A stretch of 64,000 nt of DNA from Hasllibacter halocynthiae (GCF_003003095.1 NZ_PVTT01000002.1:496001-560000), one strand, 5' to 3'; shown: positions 1 to 8,226, counted from the stretch's first letter. The notes: a model not told the origin generated them from the sequence alone. Program-made: numbers and translations.

Positions 1-1
1 G

Positions 2-373
2 GGCGACCCCTACCACTGCCAGTGCCAGAAGACGACGCGCCTCCTGAAGGAGCGGCTGGGCTGGGACGATTTTGAGATCGCGACCACCTTCCAGTCCAAG
101 TTCGGCCCGGAGGAATGGCTCAAGCCCTACACGGTCGAGGAGGTCGCGCGCCTCGCCCGCGAGGACGGCAAGAGGAACATCGCCGTGATCGCCCCGGCGT
201 TCTCGGCCGACTGCATCGAGACCCTCGAGGAGATCAACGAAGAGATCCGCGAGAGCTTCGAGGAGGCCGGCGGCGAGCGGTTCACCTACATCCCCTGCCT
301 CAACGACGACGACGCCCACATGGACGCCCTGTCGAACGTGATCCGGGACGAGCTGAAGGGTTGGATCGGATAG
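2..373 (+). CDS. hemH: Ferrochelatase, C-terminal part (cut by window start)
   Basis: The open frame enters from the left edge and ends at TAG 371-373, giving about 123 C-terminal residues. They match the ferrochelatase C-terminal half: a GDPYHCQC segment at the left edge, then TFQSKFGPEEWLKPYT and a NIAVIAPAFSADCIETLEEI stretch, the usual end of the protoporphyrin ferrochelatase fold. The enzyme inserts ferrous iron into protoporphyrin IX, the last step of haem synthesis, at the inner membrane face. The start and N-terminal half lie outside the window. A strong hairpin follows at 395-420. Identity is from recognised family sequence. Confidence 0.93.
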   Translation, partial: GDPYHCQCQKTTRLLKERLGWDDFEIATTFQSKFGPEEWLKPYTVEEVARLAREDGKRNIAVIAPAFSADCIETLEEINEEIRESFEEAGGERFTYIPCLNDDDAHMDALSNVIRDELKGWIG

Positions 374-394
374 CGCCGGGGCGCCTGGATGCGA

Positions 395-420
395 AGAGGG
401 CGCCCCTGGGGGCGCCCTCT
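395..420. terminator. Bidirectional hairpin terminator between hemH and a small exported protein gene
   Basis: Perfect 11-bp inverted repeat (395-405 pairs with 410-420) with a 4-base loop, in the gap between two genes that converge on it. It lacks a clear T tract on either strand, so termination is inferred from position and stem strength. Confidence 0.6.
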
Positions 421-446
421 CCAGTCGCGCCGGCGCGAAGGACTGA

Positions 447-632
447 TCAGTCGGCCACGGCTGCGGCGATGACGGCCAGCAGCAGCAGCGGGACGACGAT
501 GCCGGCCGACGAGGACGCGGCGGTGGTCTCTTCGACGATGACGGGGGCCGTGATGATGGGCTCGACCAGGCCGCCGGCGAAGGCGGAGGAGGCGGCGGCG
601 GACAGCGCGGCGGCGAGAACGATCTTCTTCAT
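447..632 (-). CDS. Small exported hydrophobic protein, 61 aa, function unknown
   Basis: ATG at 632 is preceded by a GGAG 9-10 bases upstream. The 61-residue product starts with a clear signal peptide (MKKIVLAAALSAAASSAFA, cleavage probably after AFA at residue 19). It continues as a short segment rich in I, V, P and T and ends in a single hydrophobic stretch (GIVVPLLLLAVIAAAVAD, residues 44-61), so it is either inner-membrane anchored or a tiny periplasmic protein. I recognise no named family. The upstream gap is AT-richer than its surroundings and probably holds its promoter. It converges on hemH across the hairpin at 395-420. Confidence 0.72.
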   Translation of the reverse strand: MKKIVLAAALSAAASSAFAGGLVEPIITAPVIVEETTAASSSAGIVVPLLLLAVIAAAVAD

Positions 633-786
633 GTGTTCACTCCATTGAGGGCCGTCATCCGGACAATCCGAGAGAGAACGGAAAAAACGGCCAAGGGACA
701 GTCTCTCGTAAGTTATGGGTAATCACCCGTTTCCTTCGATTGCAAACCGACTCTAGCTTGATATGCCCGCGCGGCCACGCCTTTCG

Positions 787-1380
787 TCAAATCAGCAACA
801 CCTGTGTGCCGACTTGCGAGAAATTGAAAAGCTCCGCGATCTGCTCGTTGAAGAGGCCGATGCAACCATTGGACGATCGGCGCCCGATCTTCCGCGTGTC
901 GTGGGTGCCGTGGATCCGGTAGTATTGCCAAGACAGATACAATGCATGCGTCCCAAGCGGATTGTCCGGTCCCGGCCCGATGAACTCGGGCCAGTCGGGA
1001 TTGCGCTCCAGCATCGCGGGGGTCGGGCGCCAGGACGGCCCCTCCACCTTCCGGATCACCTCCGTCCGGCCGCGCCGCGTCAGGTCCTCCGAAAGGGGCA
1101 CGGAAGTCGGGTAGAGGCGGTAGACGCTCTCGTCCTCGGACCAGAAGTGCAGCGCGCGGGACTGCAGGTCGCAGAGGATGGCGCCCCCCGCCAGCGTGTC
1201 GAAATAGGGCCGCCAGTCCAGCGCCCGGAACGAGGAGATGTTGCGCGGCGCGTCCGCGGCGTCGTCGCGCTGGGCCGTCGCGCCGAACTGCGCCAGCGCC
1301 GGCGCGGCCAGCGTCCCCGCGCCGAAGGCGGCGGCCACGCCCAGAAGCGCGCGGCGGGTGGGGCGTCGGGTCTCGTCCAT
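787..1380 (-). CDS. L,D-transpeptidase (YkuD domain), exported
   Basis: Product of 197 aa. The N-terminus TRRALLGVAAAFGAGTLAAPALA is a twin-arginine-like signal peptide. The C-terminal YkuD domain carries the catalytic signature: His157 in HGTHD and Cys173 in RRSSNGCIGLF. Such enzymes act in the periplasm, forming 3-3 peptidoglycan cross-links or attaching proteins to the wall; which of these is not visible. Codon use near the 3' end (787-950) is less GC-rich than the rest of the gene. It diverges from a CAP-domain lipoprotein gene at 1562, and a second, unrelated-looking YkuD lipoprotein follows at 2225. Confidence 0.88.
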   Translation of the reverse strand: MDETRRPTRRALLGVAAAFGAGTLAAPALAQFGATAQRDDAADAPRNISSFRALDWRPYFDTLAGGAILCDLQSRALHFWSEDESVYRLYPTSVPLSEDLTRRGRTEVIRKVEGPSWRPTPAMLERNPDWPEFIGPGPDNPLGTHALYLSWQYYRIHGTHDTRKIGRRSSNGCIGLFNEQIAELFNFSQVGTQVLLI

Positions 1381-1561
1381 GTCGTTCGTCCTTCCCCTGA
1401 AGATCGCCCCCCCGACCTACACGGCGCGCGCGGCGGGGGCATCACCGACCCTCCGCGGGACGGGCGGAAGATCGCCCATGGGGCTTTCGACGCCACGGTC
1501 CGGCCGCTAGAAGCCGCGCCGGGGCCTGCAGGCCGGTCCCGTCACGACGGATAACCTTCCC

Positions 1562-2188
1562 ATGCGCGGCACCCTCGTCCCGGCGGCCCTCGCGGCCCTC
1601 ATCGCCCTTTCGGGCTGCACCTCGCCCGGGGGCCCGATGGCGGGCGCGCCGGCATCCGGGATCTACCGCATCACCGAAGCCGACGAGGGCCGGGTGCAGT
1701 TCGCCATGCTCGACGAGGTGAACGCCCTTCGCTCGGCGGGGGGGGCGGAGGCGCTGTCGCTCGACGCCGCGCTCAACGCCGCCGCCGTGACGCACAGCCG
1801 CGACATGGCCCGCCAGAACCGGCCCTGGCACTTCTCGTCCGACGGGTCCTCCCCGATCGAGCGGGTGCGCCGCGCGGGCTACACCGGCGGCTTCGTCGGC
1901 GAGGTCATCGCCGAGAGCTTCGAGACCGAGCGCGAGACCGTCGCCGCCTGGATGCTCGAGGAGGGCTCGCGCCAGGCGATCCTGAACCCGGCCGCGCGAG
2001 ATGCCGGCATCGGCTGGTTCCAGGAGCCGGGCGGCAAGATCTGGTGGACCCTCGTCACGGGCGCCCCCGGCGCCGGGGCCTCGGCCGTCTCGCGTCCGGC
2101 GGGCACGCTGCCGCCCGCGCCGGGCATCGCCGCGCCCCCCGGCGGCGCGGGCTTCGGCGGCGGGGCGATCCAGCTTCCGCGAAGCTAG
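1562..2188 (+). CDS. CAP-domain (SCP/PR-1-like) lipoprotein
   Basis: ATG at 1562 gives 208 aa. The signal peptide ends in a lipobox (ALSGC, lipidated Cys19), so the protein is membrane-anchored in the periplasm. Residues about 45-165 form a CAP domain: MLDEVNALRSAGGAEALSLD, the His-containing AAAVTHSRDMA helix, and GEVIAESFETERETVAAWM. The C-terminal 45 residues are a Pro/Gly/Ala-rich low-complexity tail. Bacterial CAP proteins have mostly unknown roles; the placement between two L,D-transpeptidase genes suggests a cell-envelope job, which is inference only. Confidence 0.82.
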   Translation: MRGTLVPAALAALIALSGCTSPGGPMAGAPASGIYRITEADEGRVQFAMLDEVNALRSAGGAEALSLDAALNAAAVTHSRDMARQNRPWHFSSDGSSPIERVRRAGYTGGFVGEVIAESFETERETVAAWMLEEGSRQAILNPAARDAGIGWFQEPGGKIWWTLVTGAPGAGASAVSRPAGTLPPAPGIAAPPGGAGFGGGAIQLPRS

Positions 2189-2224
2189 GCGCCCCCCGGC
2201 GGCCCCCCCCCGGAGGGCCGGGGC

Positions 2225-2770
2225 CTAGCGGCCCAGCGGCGCCGGTCGCAACGGGTCGGGAAGGACCATCGGGTTCGGGGCCGGGCGCGCGGCGTAGATG
2301 TCCACGGGCGTGCCGATGCCGACCATGGCGTACATCCGCTCGATGTCGCGGTTCGGGATCGCCAGGCAGCCGGCGGTCCAGTCGTCGCGTCCCGCGAACT
2401 CCCTCGGGGTGCCGTGGAAGAAGATGTCGCCGCCCGGATCGACCCCGGCCTCGGTCGCGCGCTGCTGGTCCACGCCCCGCGGATAGTCGATCCCGAGCGA
2501 GAGATGGTAGCGCGATTCGGGGTTGCGGCGGTCGATGAAGTAGCGCCCCTCGGGCGTGCGCCCGTCGCCGTAGCGCTCCTTCGTGCCCTCGGGGGCGAAG
2601 CCCAGCTCCATGTCGAAGCTCTCCAGCACGGCGTCGTGATGCAGCAGGTGCACCTCGCGTTCTGCCTTGTAGACGACGATGCGCGTCACGGCCGGCCCGT
2701 CATAGCTGCGGAACTTCGACGCGCAGCCCGTAAGGGCCAACGTGAGAAGGATGAAGGCCAATATACGCAT
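2225..2770 (-). CDS. L,D-transpeptidase family lipoprotein
   Basis: Product of 181 aa from ATG 2770. A short signal peptide ends in a lipobox (ALTGC, Cys16). The YkuD-type domain covers about residues 30-160, with His119 in FHGTP and the nucleophile Cys135 in DWTAGCLAIPN. The length and the GDGRTPEGRYFIDRRNP segment resemble the YafK-like murein L,D-transpeptidase branch. It probably modifies peptidoglycan at the membrane face. It is the second YkuD gene within 1.5 kb but is not a close copy of the first. Confidence 0.87.
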   Translation of the reverse strand: MRILAFILLTLALTGCASKFRSYDGPAVTRIVVYKAEREVHLLHHDAVLESFDMELGFAPEGTKERYGDGRTPEGRYFIDRRNPESRYHLSLGIDYPRGVDQQRATEAGVDPGGDIFFHGTPREFAGRDDWTAGCLAIPNRDIERMYAMVGIGTPVDIYAARPAPNPMVLPDPLRPAPLGR

Positions 2771-2794
2771 GGGCGGCGGTCCCGAACTGTCCGG

Positions 2795-3616
2795 CTACCG
2801 GCGTAGCACCCCGCGGGCCGTCCCGCCATCGGCCTCGCTCGGCGGCGGCGCTCCGTTGCCGTCGAGTCGCGCCTCGATTGCCCTCAGCCGCTCGAGCACC
2901 TCGTCGCGGTAGGCGTCGCGCGCGGCGTTCTCCTCCTCGGCATGGGCATCCTGCATGCTGTTCACGATCAGGCCGACCACCAGGTTCACCACCGCGAAGG
3001 TCGTCACGAGGATGAACGGCACGAAGAAGGCCCAGGCCCAGGGATGGACCTCCATCACCGGGCGCACGATCCCCATGGACCACGATTCCAGCGTCATGAT
3101 CTGGAACAGCGAGTAAAGCGCGGCGCCCAGCCCCCCGAACCACTCGGGGAAGGTGTCGCCGAACAGCTTCGCGGCCATCACGCCGAAGATGTAGAAGATG
3201 ATCGCCATCAGGACGAACACGCTCGCCATGCCGGGCACGGCGGCGAGGAACCCCTCGACCACCCGGCGCAGGCGCGGCACCACGGTGATCAGGCGCAGGA
3301 CCCGCAGGATCCGCAGCGCCCGCAGCACCGACAGCCCCCCTGCGTCGGGCACGAGGGCGATGCCCACCACGAACACGTCGAACCAGTTCCAGCCCGAGCG
3401 GAAGAACGCCCCCCGCCACGCGAGGAGCTTCAGCGCGATCTCGACCACGAAGACCGCGAGGCAGGCGGTGTCCAGCGCGACCAGCACCGGCCCCGCCGCC
3501 GCCATCGCCCGGTCCGAGGTCTCGATCCCCAGGATCACGGCGTTGAAGACGATGACGCCGATGATGAAGCGCCGGAACGCGCCCGAATCGACCAGCTTGC
3601 GGATCGCCTCCCTCAT
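2795..3616 (-). CDS. Bacterial voltage-gated sodium channel (NaChBac/NavAb type)
   Basis: With ATG 3616 the product is 273 aa, the usual BacNav length. It has six membrane helices. S4 spans about residues 97-118 with arginines every third residue (R99, R102, R105, R108, then R115, R117, R118), the voltage sensor. The pore loop carries TLESWSM at 175-181, the sodium-selectivity filter known from NavAb-type channels. S6 is followed by an acidic, helix-prone tail (222-252), as expected for the tetramer-forming coiled coil. An in-frame ATG at 3688 would add 24 residues and overlap the next gene by 32 bases; I prefer 3616, although neither start has a strong ribosome site. Roles in such bacteria include motility and pH or salt response. 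Confidence 0.9.
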   Translation of the reverse strand: MREAIRKLVDSGAFRRFIIGVIVFNAVILGIETSDRAMAAAGPVLVALDTACLAVFVVEIALKLLAWRGAFFRSGWNWFDVFVVGIALVPDAGGLSVLRALRILRVLRLITVVPRLRRVVEGFLAAVPGMASVFVLMAIIFYIFGVMAAKLFGDTFPEWFGGLGAALYSLFQIMTLESWSMGIVRPVMEVHPWAWAFFVPFILVTTFAVVNLVVGLIVNSMQDAHAEEENAARDAYRDEVLERLRAIEARLDGNGAPPPSEADGGTARGVLRR

Positions 3617-3656
3617 GGGCGACCCATGCGGCGTGCCGGCGGTGCTTGGCAAGGCG

Positions 3657-4865
3657 TCAGCGGCGGAAGGCGGCGGCAAGCTCGACATGGGGGGACCAGC
3701 GGAACTGGTCCACGATCCGCAGCGGCCCCATCCGGTAGCCGCCCGCGACCAGCGCCGCCGCGTCGCGCGCGAAGGTCGACGGGTTGCAGGAGAGGTGCGC
3801 GATCACCGGCGGGCCGTGCGCGGCGAGCGCCCGGGCCTGCGCCTCCGCCCCCGCGCGGGGCGGGTCGATCACGGCCGCCGCGGCGCCCCGCATCTCCTCG
3901 GGCGCGAGGGGCGAGCGGAAGAGATCCCGCGCCTCGGCCCGCACCTCGCGCAGCCCCCGGGCGCCCCGCCACCCGTCGAGGAGGGCGGCGACCATGGCGC
4001 GGTCCCCCTCGAAGGCGTGGACCTCGAACCGCTCGGCGAGGGGCAGCGCGAAGGTGCCGGCCCCCGCGAAGAGGTCCAGCACCCGCGCGCCCTCCGGCAC
4101 CTCCCGCAGGGCGTCGCGCACCACCGCCAGCAGCGCCGCCTCGCCGTGGCGCGTGGCCTGCAGGAACGCGCCCGGCGGCGGCACGACGCGCGCGCGCCCG
4201 AAGGGCAGCCGGGGCGGGGCGGACTGGAACAGCACCTCCCCCTCCCAGGCAAGGCGCGCGAAGGCCCCGGCGGCGATCCCCGGCGCGGCGAGCCGCAGCC
4301 GCTCCGTCGCGGGGGCGCCCGCGACCGCCACGTCGAGGCCGGCCGCCGTCTCCGTCACCGTCAGCGCCACCTCGCCCTTCGCGCCCGCCGCGACGAGGGC
4401 CTCCAGCGCCGGCAGGGCGGCCAGGATCGCGGGCCGGACCACCCGGCATCCGGGCATCGGGACGATCCGGTCGCTGGCCCGGCCGTGGAACCCCACCACC
4501 GGCCCGTCCGCGAGCATCCGCCCCGACAGCACCGCCCGCCGGCGCGATCCGGCTGGCGAGGTGGCGACCCCCGCGACGCGCCCCTCGATCCCCCGCGCCC
4601 GGAGCGCCCCGAGCGCCCGACCGGCCTTCCAGCGCGCCAGGGGCGCGTCCGCCATATGCTGCAGGGCGCAGCCCCCGCAGGGGCCGAAATGCGGGCAGGG
4701 CGGGAGCTGCCGCTCGGGCACGGGGTCCAGGATGCGGGGGGCGGTCATGCGGCCCCGCTCCACCGTGCCTTCCGCGATCTCGCCGGGCAGGGCGAAGGGC
4801 ACGGAGACGCCCGGCGCGACCCCCTCGCCCCTGCCGTCCAGCCGCTCGATCCGCACCCGCTCCAT
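3657..4865 (-). CDS. Class I SAM-dependent RNA methyltransferase, TrmA/RumA family (Fe-S)
   Basis: Product of 402 aa: an N-terminal TRAM-like segment, an iron-sulfur site with Cys57, Cys63 and Cys66 (CPHFGPCGGC) plus Cys140, a SAM-binding motif VLDLFAGAGTFALPLAE, and the C-terminal catalytic segment HLSCNPSTFARD with nucleophile Cys360. This family makes 5-methyluridine in RNA, most often at 23S rRNA U1939 or U747 (RlmD/RlmC). The exact target cannot be read from the sequence, so no gene symbol is given. It diverges from a BASS-family transporter. Confidence 0.88.
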   Translation of the reverse strand: MERVRIERLDGRGEGVAPGVSVPFALPGEIAEGTVERGRMTAPRILDPVPERQLPPCPHFGPCGGCALQHMADAPLARWKAGRALGALRARGIEGRVAGVATSPAGSRRRAVLSGRMLADGPVVGFHGRASDRIVPMPGCRVVRPAILAALPALEALVAAGAKGEVALTVTETAAGLDVAVAGAPATERLRLAAPGIAAGAFARLAWEGEVLFQSAPPRLPFGRARVVPPPGAFLQATRHGEAALLAVVRDALREVPEGARVLDLFAGAGTFALPLAERFEVHAFEGDRAMVAALLDGWRGARGLREVRAEARDLFRSPLAPEEMRGAAAAVIDPPRAGAEAQARALAAHGPPVIAHLSCNPSTFARDAAALVAGGYRMGPLRIVDQFRWSPHVELAAAFRR

Positions 4866-4973
4866 CCCCCGGCCCTAGCGCCCGCGACGCCGCCGCGACA
4901 GGGGGTCCGCGCCGAAGGGGCTGGCGCCAGGCGCCGGCTCCGCGCAGGCTGGCGCCAAAAGGGAGGATGCGAC

Positions 4974-5861
4974 ATGGACCTCGTGCTCTCGCTGGGGCTG
5001 CCCCTGGCGCTCGCGATCATCATGCTGACGCTGGGCCTCGGCCTCTCGGGGGCCGACTTCGCCCGCGTGGCCACCCGGCCCCGCGCCTTCGCCATCGGCT
5101 TCCTCGCGCAGGTCGCCCTCGTCCCGGCGCTGGCCTATGCCCTCCTGCAGGTCGTGCCGCTCGATCCGGCGCTGGCCTTCGGGATGATGATCCTCGCCCT
5201 CTCGCCGGGCGGGGCGACGACGAACATCCTGACGCGCTTCGCCCGGGGCGACGTCGCCCTCTCGGTGTCCCTGACCGCGGTGGTCAGCCTCCTTTCGGTG
5301 GTGACGGTGCCGATCCTCGTCGCGCTCTTCGCCGGGCTCATCCTCGGCGAGGCGGCCGAGGCGATCGACATCACCGCGCTCGCGGCGGCGATGTTCCTCA
5401 TCACCACGGTCCCGGTGCTGATCGGCATGGCGATCCGCCGCCTCGCGCCCGGCTTCACCAGGCGGATCGAGCCGGCGCTGCTGCGCCTCGCGGCGATTCT
5501 CTTCGCGGTCGTGCTCCTCGCGGCGCTGGCCACGCAATGGGCGGTGTTCGCCGCGAACCTGCCCGTGCTCGGCCCGCTCCTGCTGGGATGGGGCGCGGCG
5601 CTCCTGGCGCTGGGCTACGCCCTCGCCCGGCTCCTAGGGCTGGACGGGCGGCAGGCCTCCACGATCTCGATCGAGGCGGGGGTGCAGAACGGCACCGTTG
5701 GCATCACCGTCGCGAGCCTGATCGCCGGCACGGCCATGCCGCCCTTCGCAGTGCCCTCGGCCGTCTACGGGATCCTGATGTACGTCGTCGCGCTGCCCGC
5801 CATCGCCCTCTTCCTGCGGAGGGGCGATGATGCCGGGCGGCCCCTGGCAACCCGATCTTAG
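4974..5861 (+). CDS. Bile acid:sodium symporter (BASS) family transporter
   Basis: ATG at 4974 is preceded by GGGAGG (4961-4966). The 295-aa product is almost wholly hydrophobic, with about nine or ten membrane helices. It contains MMILALSPGGATTNILTRFARGD, the conserved core motif of the family, and the second conserved segment ISIEAGVQNGTVGITVAS. BASS members are sodium-coupled importers of organic anions; the substrate here is unknown. The stop codon overlaps the end of the convergent P-loop gene by four bases. Confidence 0.85.
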   Translation: MDLVLSLGLPLALAIIMLTLGLGLSGADFARVATRPRAFAIGFLAQVALVPALAYALLQVVPLDPALAFGMMILALSPGGATTNILTRFARGDVALSVSLTAVVSLLSVVTVPILVALFAGLILGEAAEAIDITALAAAMFLITTVPVLIGMAIRRLAPGFTRRIEPALLRLAAILFAVVLLAALATQWAVFAANLPVLGPLLLGWGAALLALGYALARLLGLDGRQASTISIEAGVQNGTVGITVASLIAGTAMPPFAVPSAVYGILMYVVALPAIALFLRRGDDAGRPLATRS

Positions 5862-6385
5862 ACTGTTTCACGTGGAACATTCGCGACGAACCGGGCGGAG
5901 ACGCGGTCGCCGCGCAGGACGACCCCCTTCCCCGCGGGCAGCCCGGCGATCAGCGCCAGATGCCGCTGCCGGTGCAGCCCGGCGGTCCGAAGGGTGTAGC
6001 GGACGAACTCCAGGTCGGGTCGCTCGGGGCAGTCCTCGGGCACATCGGGGCGCTCGGCGCCCGTCAGCCGCGCCGCGGCGATCCGCCGGCCCATCCGCCA
6101 GAGCCGCCGCCCGACCGGCAGGTCGAGGAACACCACGAGGTCCGCCCGTGCCGCCCGCTCCGCATAGGTCGCCGAGAGGCCGCCCTCGATGATCCAGCGC
6201 GGCTTCGCCTCCTCCGCACGGATCATGGGCAGCTTCTCCGCCAGGGGCCGCTCGGTCCAGCCGAGCTGCCAGTGGATCCTGTCCATATGGACGACCGGCA
6301 GACCCGTCCGGGCGCCCAGCGCGCGGGCGAAGGTGGACTTGCCGGCGCAGGGGCCGCCCACGACCATGACCCGCCGAAGGGGCAC
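5858..6385 (-). CDS. P-loop nucleotide kinase-like protein (AAA_18/topology-modulation type)
   Basis: GTG at 6385 follows a GGCGGAG sequence and gives 175 aa; an ATG at 6367 would start only four residues before the P-loop, so the GTG is preferred. Walker A is GGPCAGKST (residues 10-18), followed by an HMDRIHW segment, DLVVFLDLP and an Arg-rich lid region (RRLWRMGRRIAAARLTG). This pattern fits small adenylate-kinase-like proteins often labelled DNA topology modulation proteins; the true substrate is unknown. The gene lies 5 bases after the ABC exporter gene. Its last codons contain the parS-like site at 5864-5879. Confidence 0.8.
   Translation of the reverse strand: MPLRRVMVVGGPCAGKSTFARALGARTGLPVVHMDRIHWQLGWTERPLAEKLPMIRAEEAKPRWIIEGGLSATYAERAARADLVVFLDLPVGRRLWRMGRRIAAARLTGAERPDVPEDCPERPDLEFVRYTLRTAGLHRQRHLALIAGLPAGKGVVLRGDRVSARFVANVPRETV
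5864..5879. promoter_or_regulatory. parS-like centromere site (ParB binding)
   Basis: TGTTTCACGTGGAACA differs by one base from the widely conserved chromosomal parS consensus TGTTTCACGTGAAACA; the other strand reads TGTTCCACGTGAAACA, also a common half-site combination. It lies inside the last codons of the P-loop gene. ParB binds such sites near the chromosome origin to drive segregation. Confidence 0.8.
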
Positions 6386-6390
6386 GCGGC

Positions 6391-8226
6391 CTACTCCGCC
6401 GCCTCGCGCCGGTCCCGGAAGCCGCCCGACTGGCGGTCCCAGTAGCGGGCGTAGAGGCCGCCGCGCGCCAGGAGCGCGGCATGGGTGCCCTCCTCGACCA
6501 CCCGGCCCTCGTCGAGGACGACGATCCGGTCCATCTCGGTCAGGGTGGACAGGCGGTGCGCGATGGCCAGCACGGTCTTGCCCTCCATCACCCGCCCGAG
6601 GGCCGCCTGGATCGACGCCTCCACCTCCGAATCGAGGGCCGAGGTGGCCTCGTCGAGCACGAGGATCGGCGCGTCCTTCAGGATCGCGCGCGCGAGGGCG
6701 ATCCTCTGGCGCTGCCCGCCGGACAGGCGCACGCCCCGCTCGCCGAGGAAGGCGTCGTAGCCCTCCCGCCCCTCGCGGTCGCGCAAGGCCAGGATGAACT
6801 CGTGCGCCTCGGCGGCCTTCGCGGCCGCGACCACCGCCTCGTCCGAGGCGCCGGGATCGCCGTAGGCGATATTGTCCCGGGCCGAGCGGTTGAACATCGC
6901 CGTCTCCTGCGTGACCAGCGCGATGGCGCGGCGCAGGCTGTCCTGGGTGACGCGGGCGACGTCCTGCCCGTCGATGCGGATCGCGCCCCCCTGCACGTCG
7001 TGCATCCGCAGCACGAGGTTCACGAGCGTCGACTTGCCCGCCCCGGACGCGCCGACGATGCCGACCTTCTCGCCCGGCCGCACGGTCAGCGAGACGCCAT
7101 GCAGCCCCTGCCCCCCCTCGCGGCCATAGGTGAAGGAGACGTCGTCCAGCTCGATCCGGCCGCCGTCCACCGCGAGGTCGGCCGCGCCCTCGGCGTCCAC
7201 CAGCGTCGGGCGGGGTGAAAGGGTGCGCATCCCGTCCTCGATCTCGCCGATGTAGGAATAGACGCCCATGAAGGTGAACGAGACCCAGCCCGACATCTGC
7301 GCCAGCCGGATGGAGATGGCCCCGGCCGAGACGATGGCCCCCGCCGTCGCCGCCCCCGTGGACCAGTAGTACAGCATCATCCCGACGAGGATCACCGGCA
7401 GCAGGCCCGCGAGCGCGAAGAGCGACACCCGGAACGCCGCCGAGAGGCGGCCGAAGCGCAGCGCCGCCCCGCGGAAGCGGCCCATGGCGTCGAGGGCTGC
7501 GCGGTCCTCGTGCTCGGAATGGGCGAAGAGCTTCACGGTCTTGATGTTGGTGACCGTGTCCACGACCTGGCCCGTCACGGCGGCCCGCTTGCCGGCGCGG
7601 TCCTTCGCCCGGACCCGGATGCGGGGCAGGAAGAAGGCCATCAGCCCGAGATAGGCCACCACCCACAGCGCCATCGCGGCGCCCGCGCGCGCGTCGATCC
7701 CCGCGACCATGATCGCCGCCCCGACGATCGAGGCCAGCGCGAAGAGGCCGGTGTTGATGACGTCGACCGTGACGCTCGTGACGGCGTTGGCGGTCTGCAT
7801 CTGCTTCTGGGCAATGCGGCCGGCGAAGTCCTCGTCGAAGAAGGTGACGGCCTGGCCCATCGTCCAGCGGTGCAGCCGCGTCAGGACCTGGTTCTGGATG
7901 TTCGGCTGCAGCACCACCGCCTGCATGATCGCGCTCGCCCCGGTGACGGCGGGACGCAGGATCACGAGGAATGCCGCCGCCGCGAGGAGGAGCGGCATCG
8001 TCCCGGCCCAGAGCTCCGACGGGCCGGAGGCGAGGGCGGCGTCGATGATCCATCCCAGCAGGAGGGCGGTCAGCACCTCGAACACGCCGGCCGTGACCGA
8101 GAGCGCGCCCGCGATCCCCAGGGCGAGGCCCCCGCCCGCCAGGCACCAGCGCGCGAACGCCCAGAGCGTGCGCGGCGGCGGGCCGGAGGCCGGGACCTCG
8201 GGGTCGATGATGTCGGATAGCTGCAC
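6391..8226 (-). CDS. ABC exporter half-transporter (membrane domain fused to ATPase)
   Basis: GTG start at 8226 gives 611 aa. Residues about 30-330 form the six-helix exporter membrane domain; the rest is the nucleotide-binding domain with Walker A GASGAGKST, signature LSGGQRQR and Walker B ILVLDEATSALD. This layout fits MsbA/LmrA-like exporters of lipids, drugs or peptides acting as dimers in the inner membrane. The substrate is not visible. It is followed after five bases by the P-loop kinase-like gene, suggesting co-transcription. Confidence 0.88.
   Translation of the reverse strand: MQLSDIIDPEVPASGPPPRTLWAFARWCLAGGGLALGIAGALSVTAGVFEVLTALLLGWIIDAALASGPSELWAGTMPLLLAAAAFLVILRPAVTGASAIMQAVVLQPNIQNQVLTRLHRWTMGQAVTFFDEDFAGRIAQKQMQTANAVTSVTVDVINTGLFALASIVGAAIMVAGIDARAGAAMALWVVAYLGLMAFFLPRIRVRAKDRAGKRAAVTGQVVDTVTNIKTVKLFAHSEHEDRAALDAMGRFRGAALRFGRLSAAFRVSLFALAGLLPVILVGMMLYYWSTGAATAGAIVSAGAISIRLAQMSGWVSFTFMGVYSYIGEIEDGMRTLSPRPTLVDAEGAADLAVDGGRIELDDVSFTYGREGGQGLHGVSLTVRPGEKVGIVGASGAGKSTLVNLVLRMHDVQGGAIRIDGQDVARVTQDSLRRAIALVTQETAMFNRSARDNIAYGDPGASDEAVVAAAKAAEAHEFILALRDREGREGYDAFLGERGVRLSGGQRQRIALARAILKDAPILVLDEATSALDSEVEASIQAALGRVMEGKTVLAIAHRLSTLTEMDRIVVLDEGRVVEEGTHAALLARGGLYARYWDRQSGGFRDRREAAE

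Noticed and set aside
2942-5830. Very long rightward open frame of 962 codons
   Set aside because: It runs antisense to the sodium-channel and methyltransferase genes and is rich in Arg, Pro and His, the usual shadow of high-GC genes.
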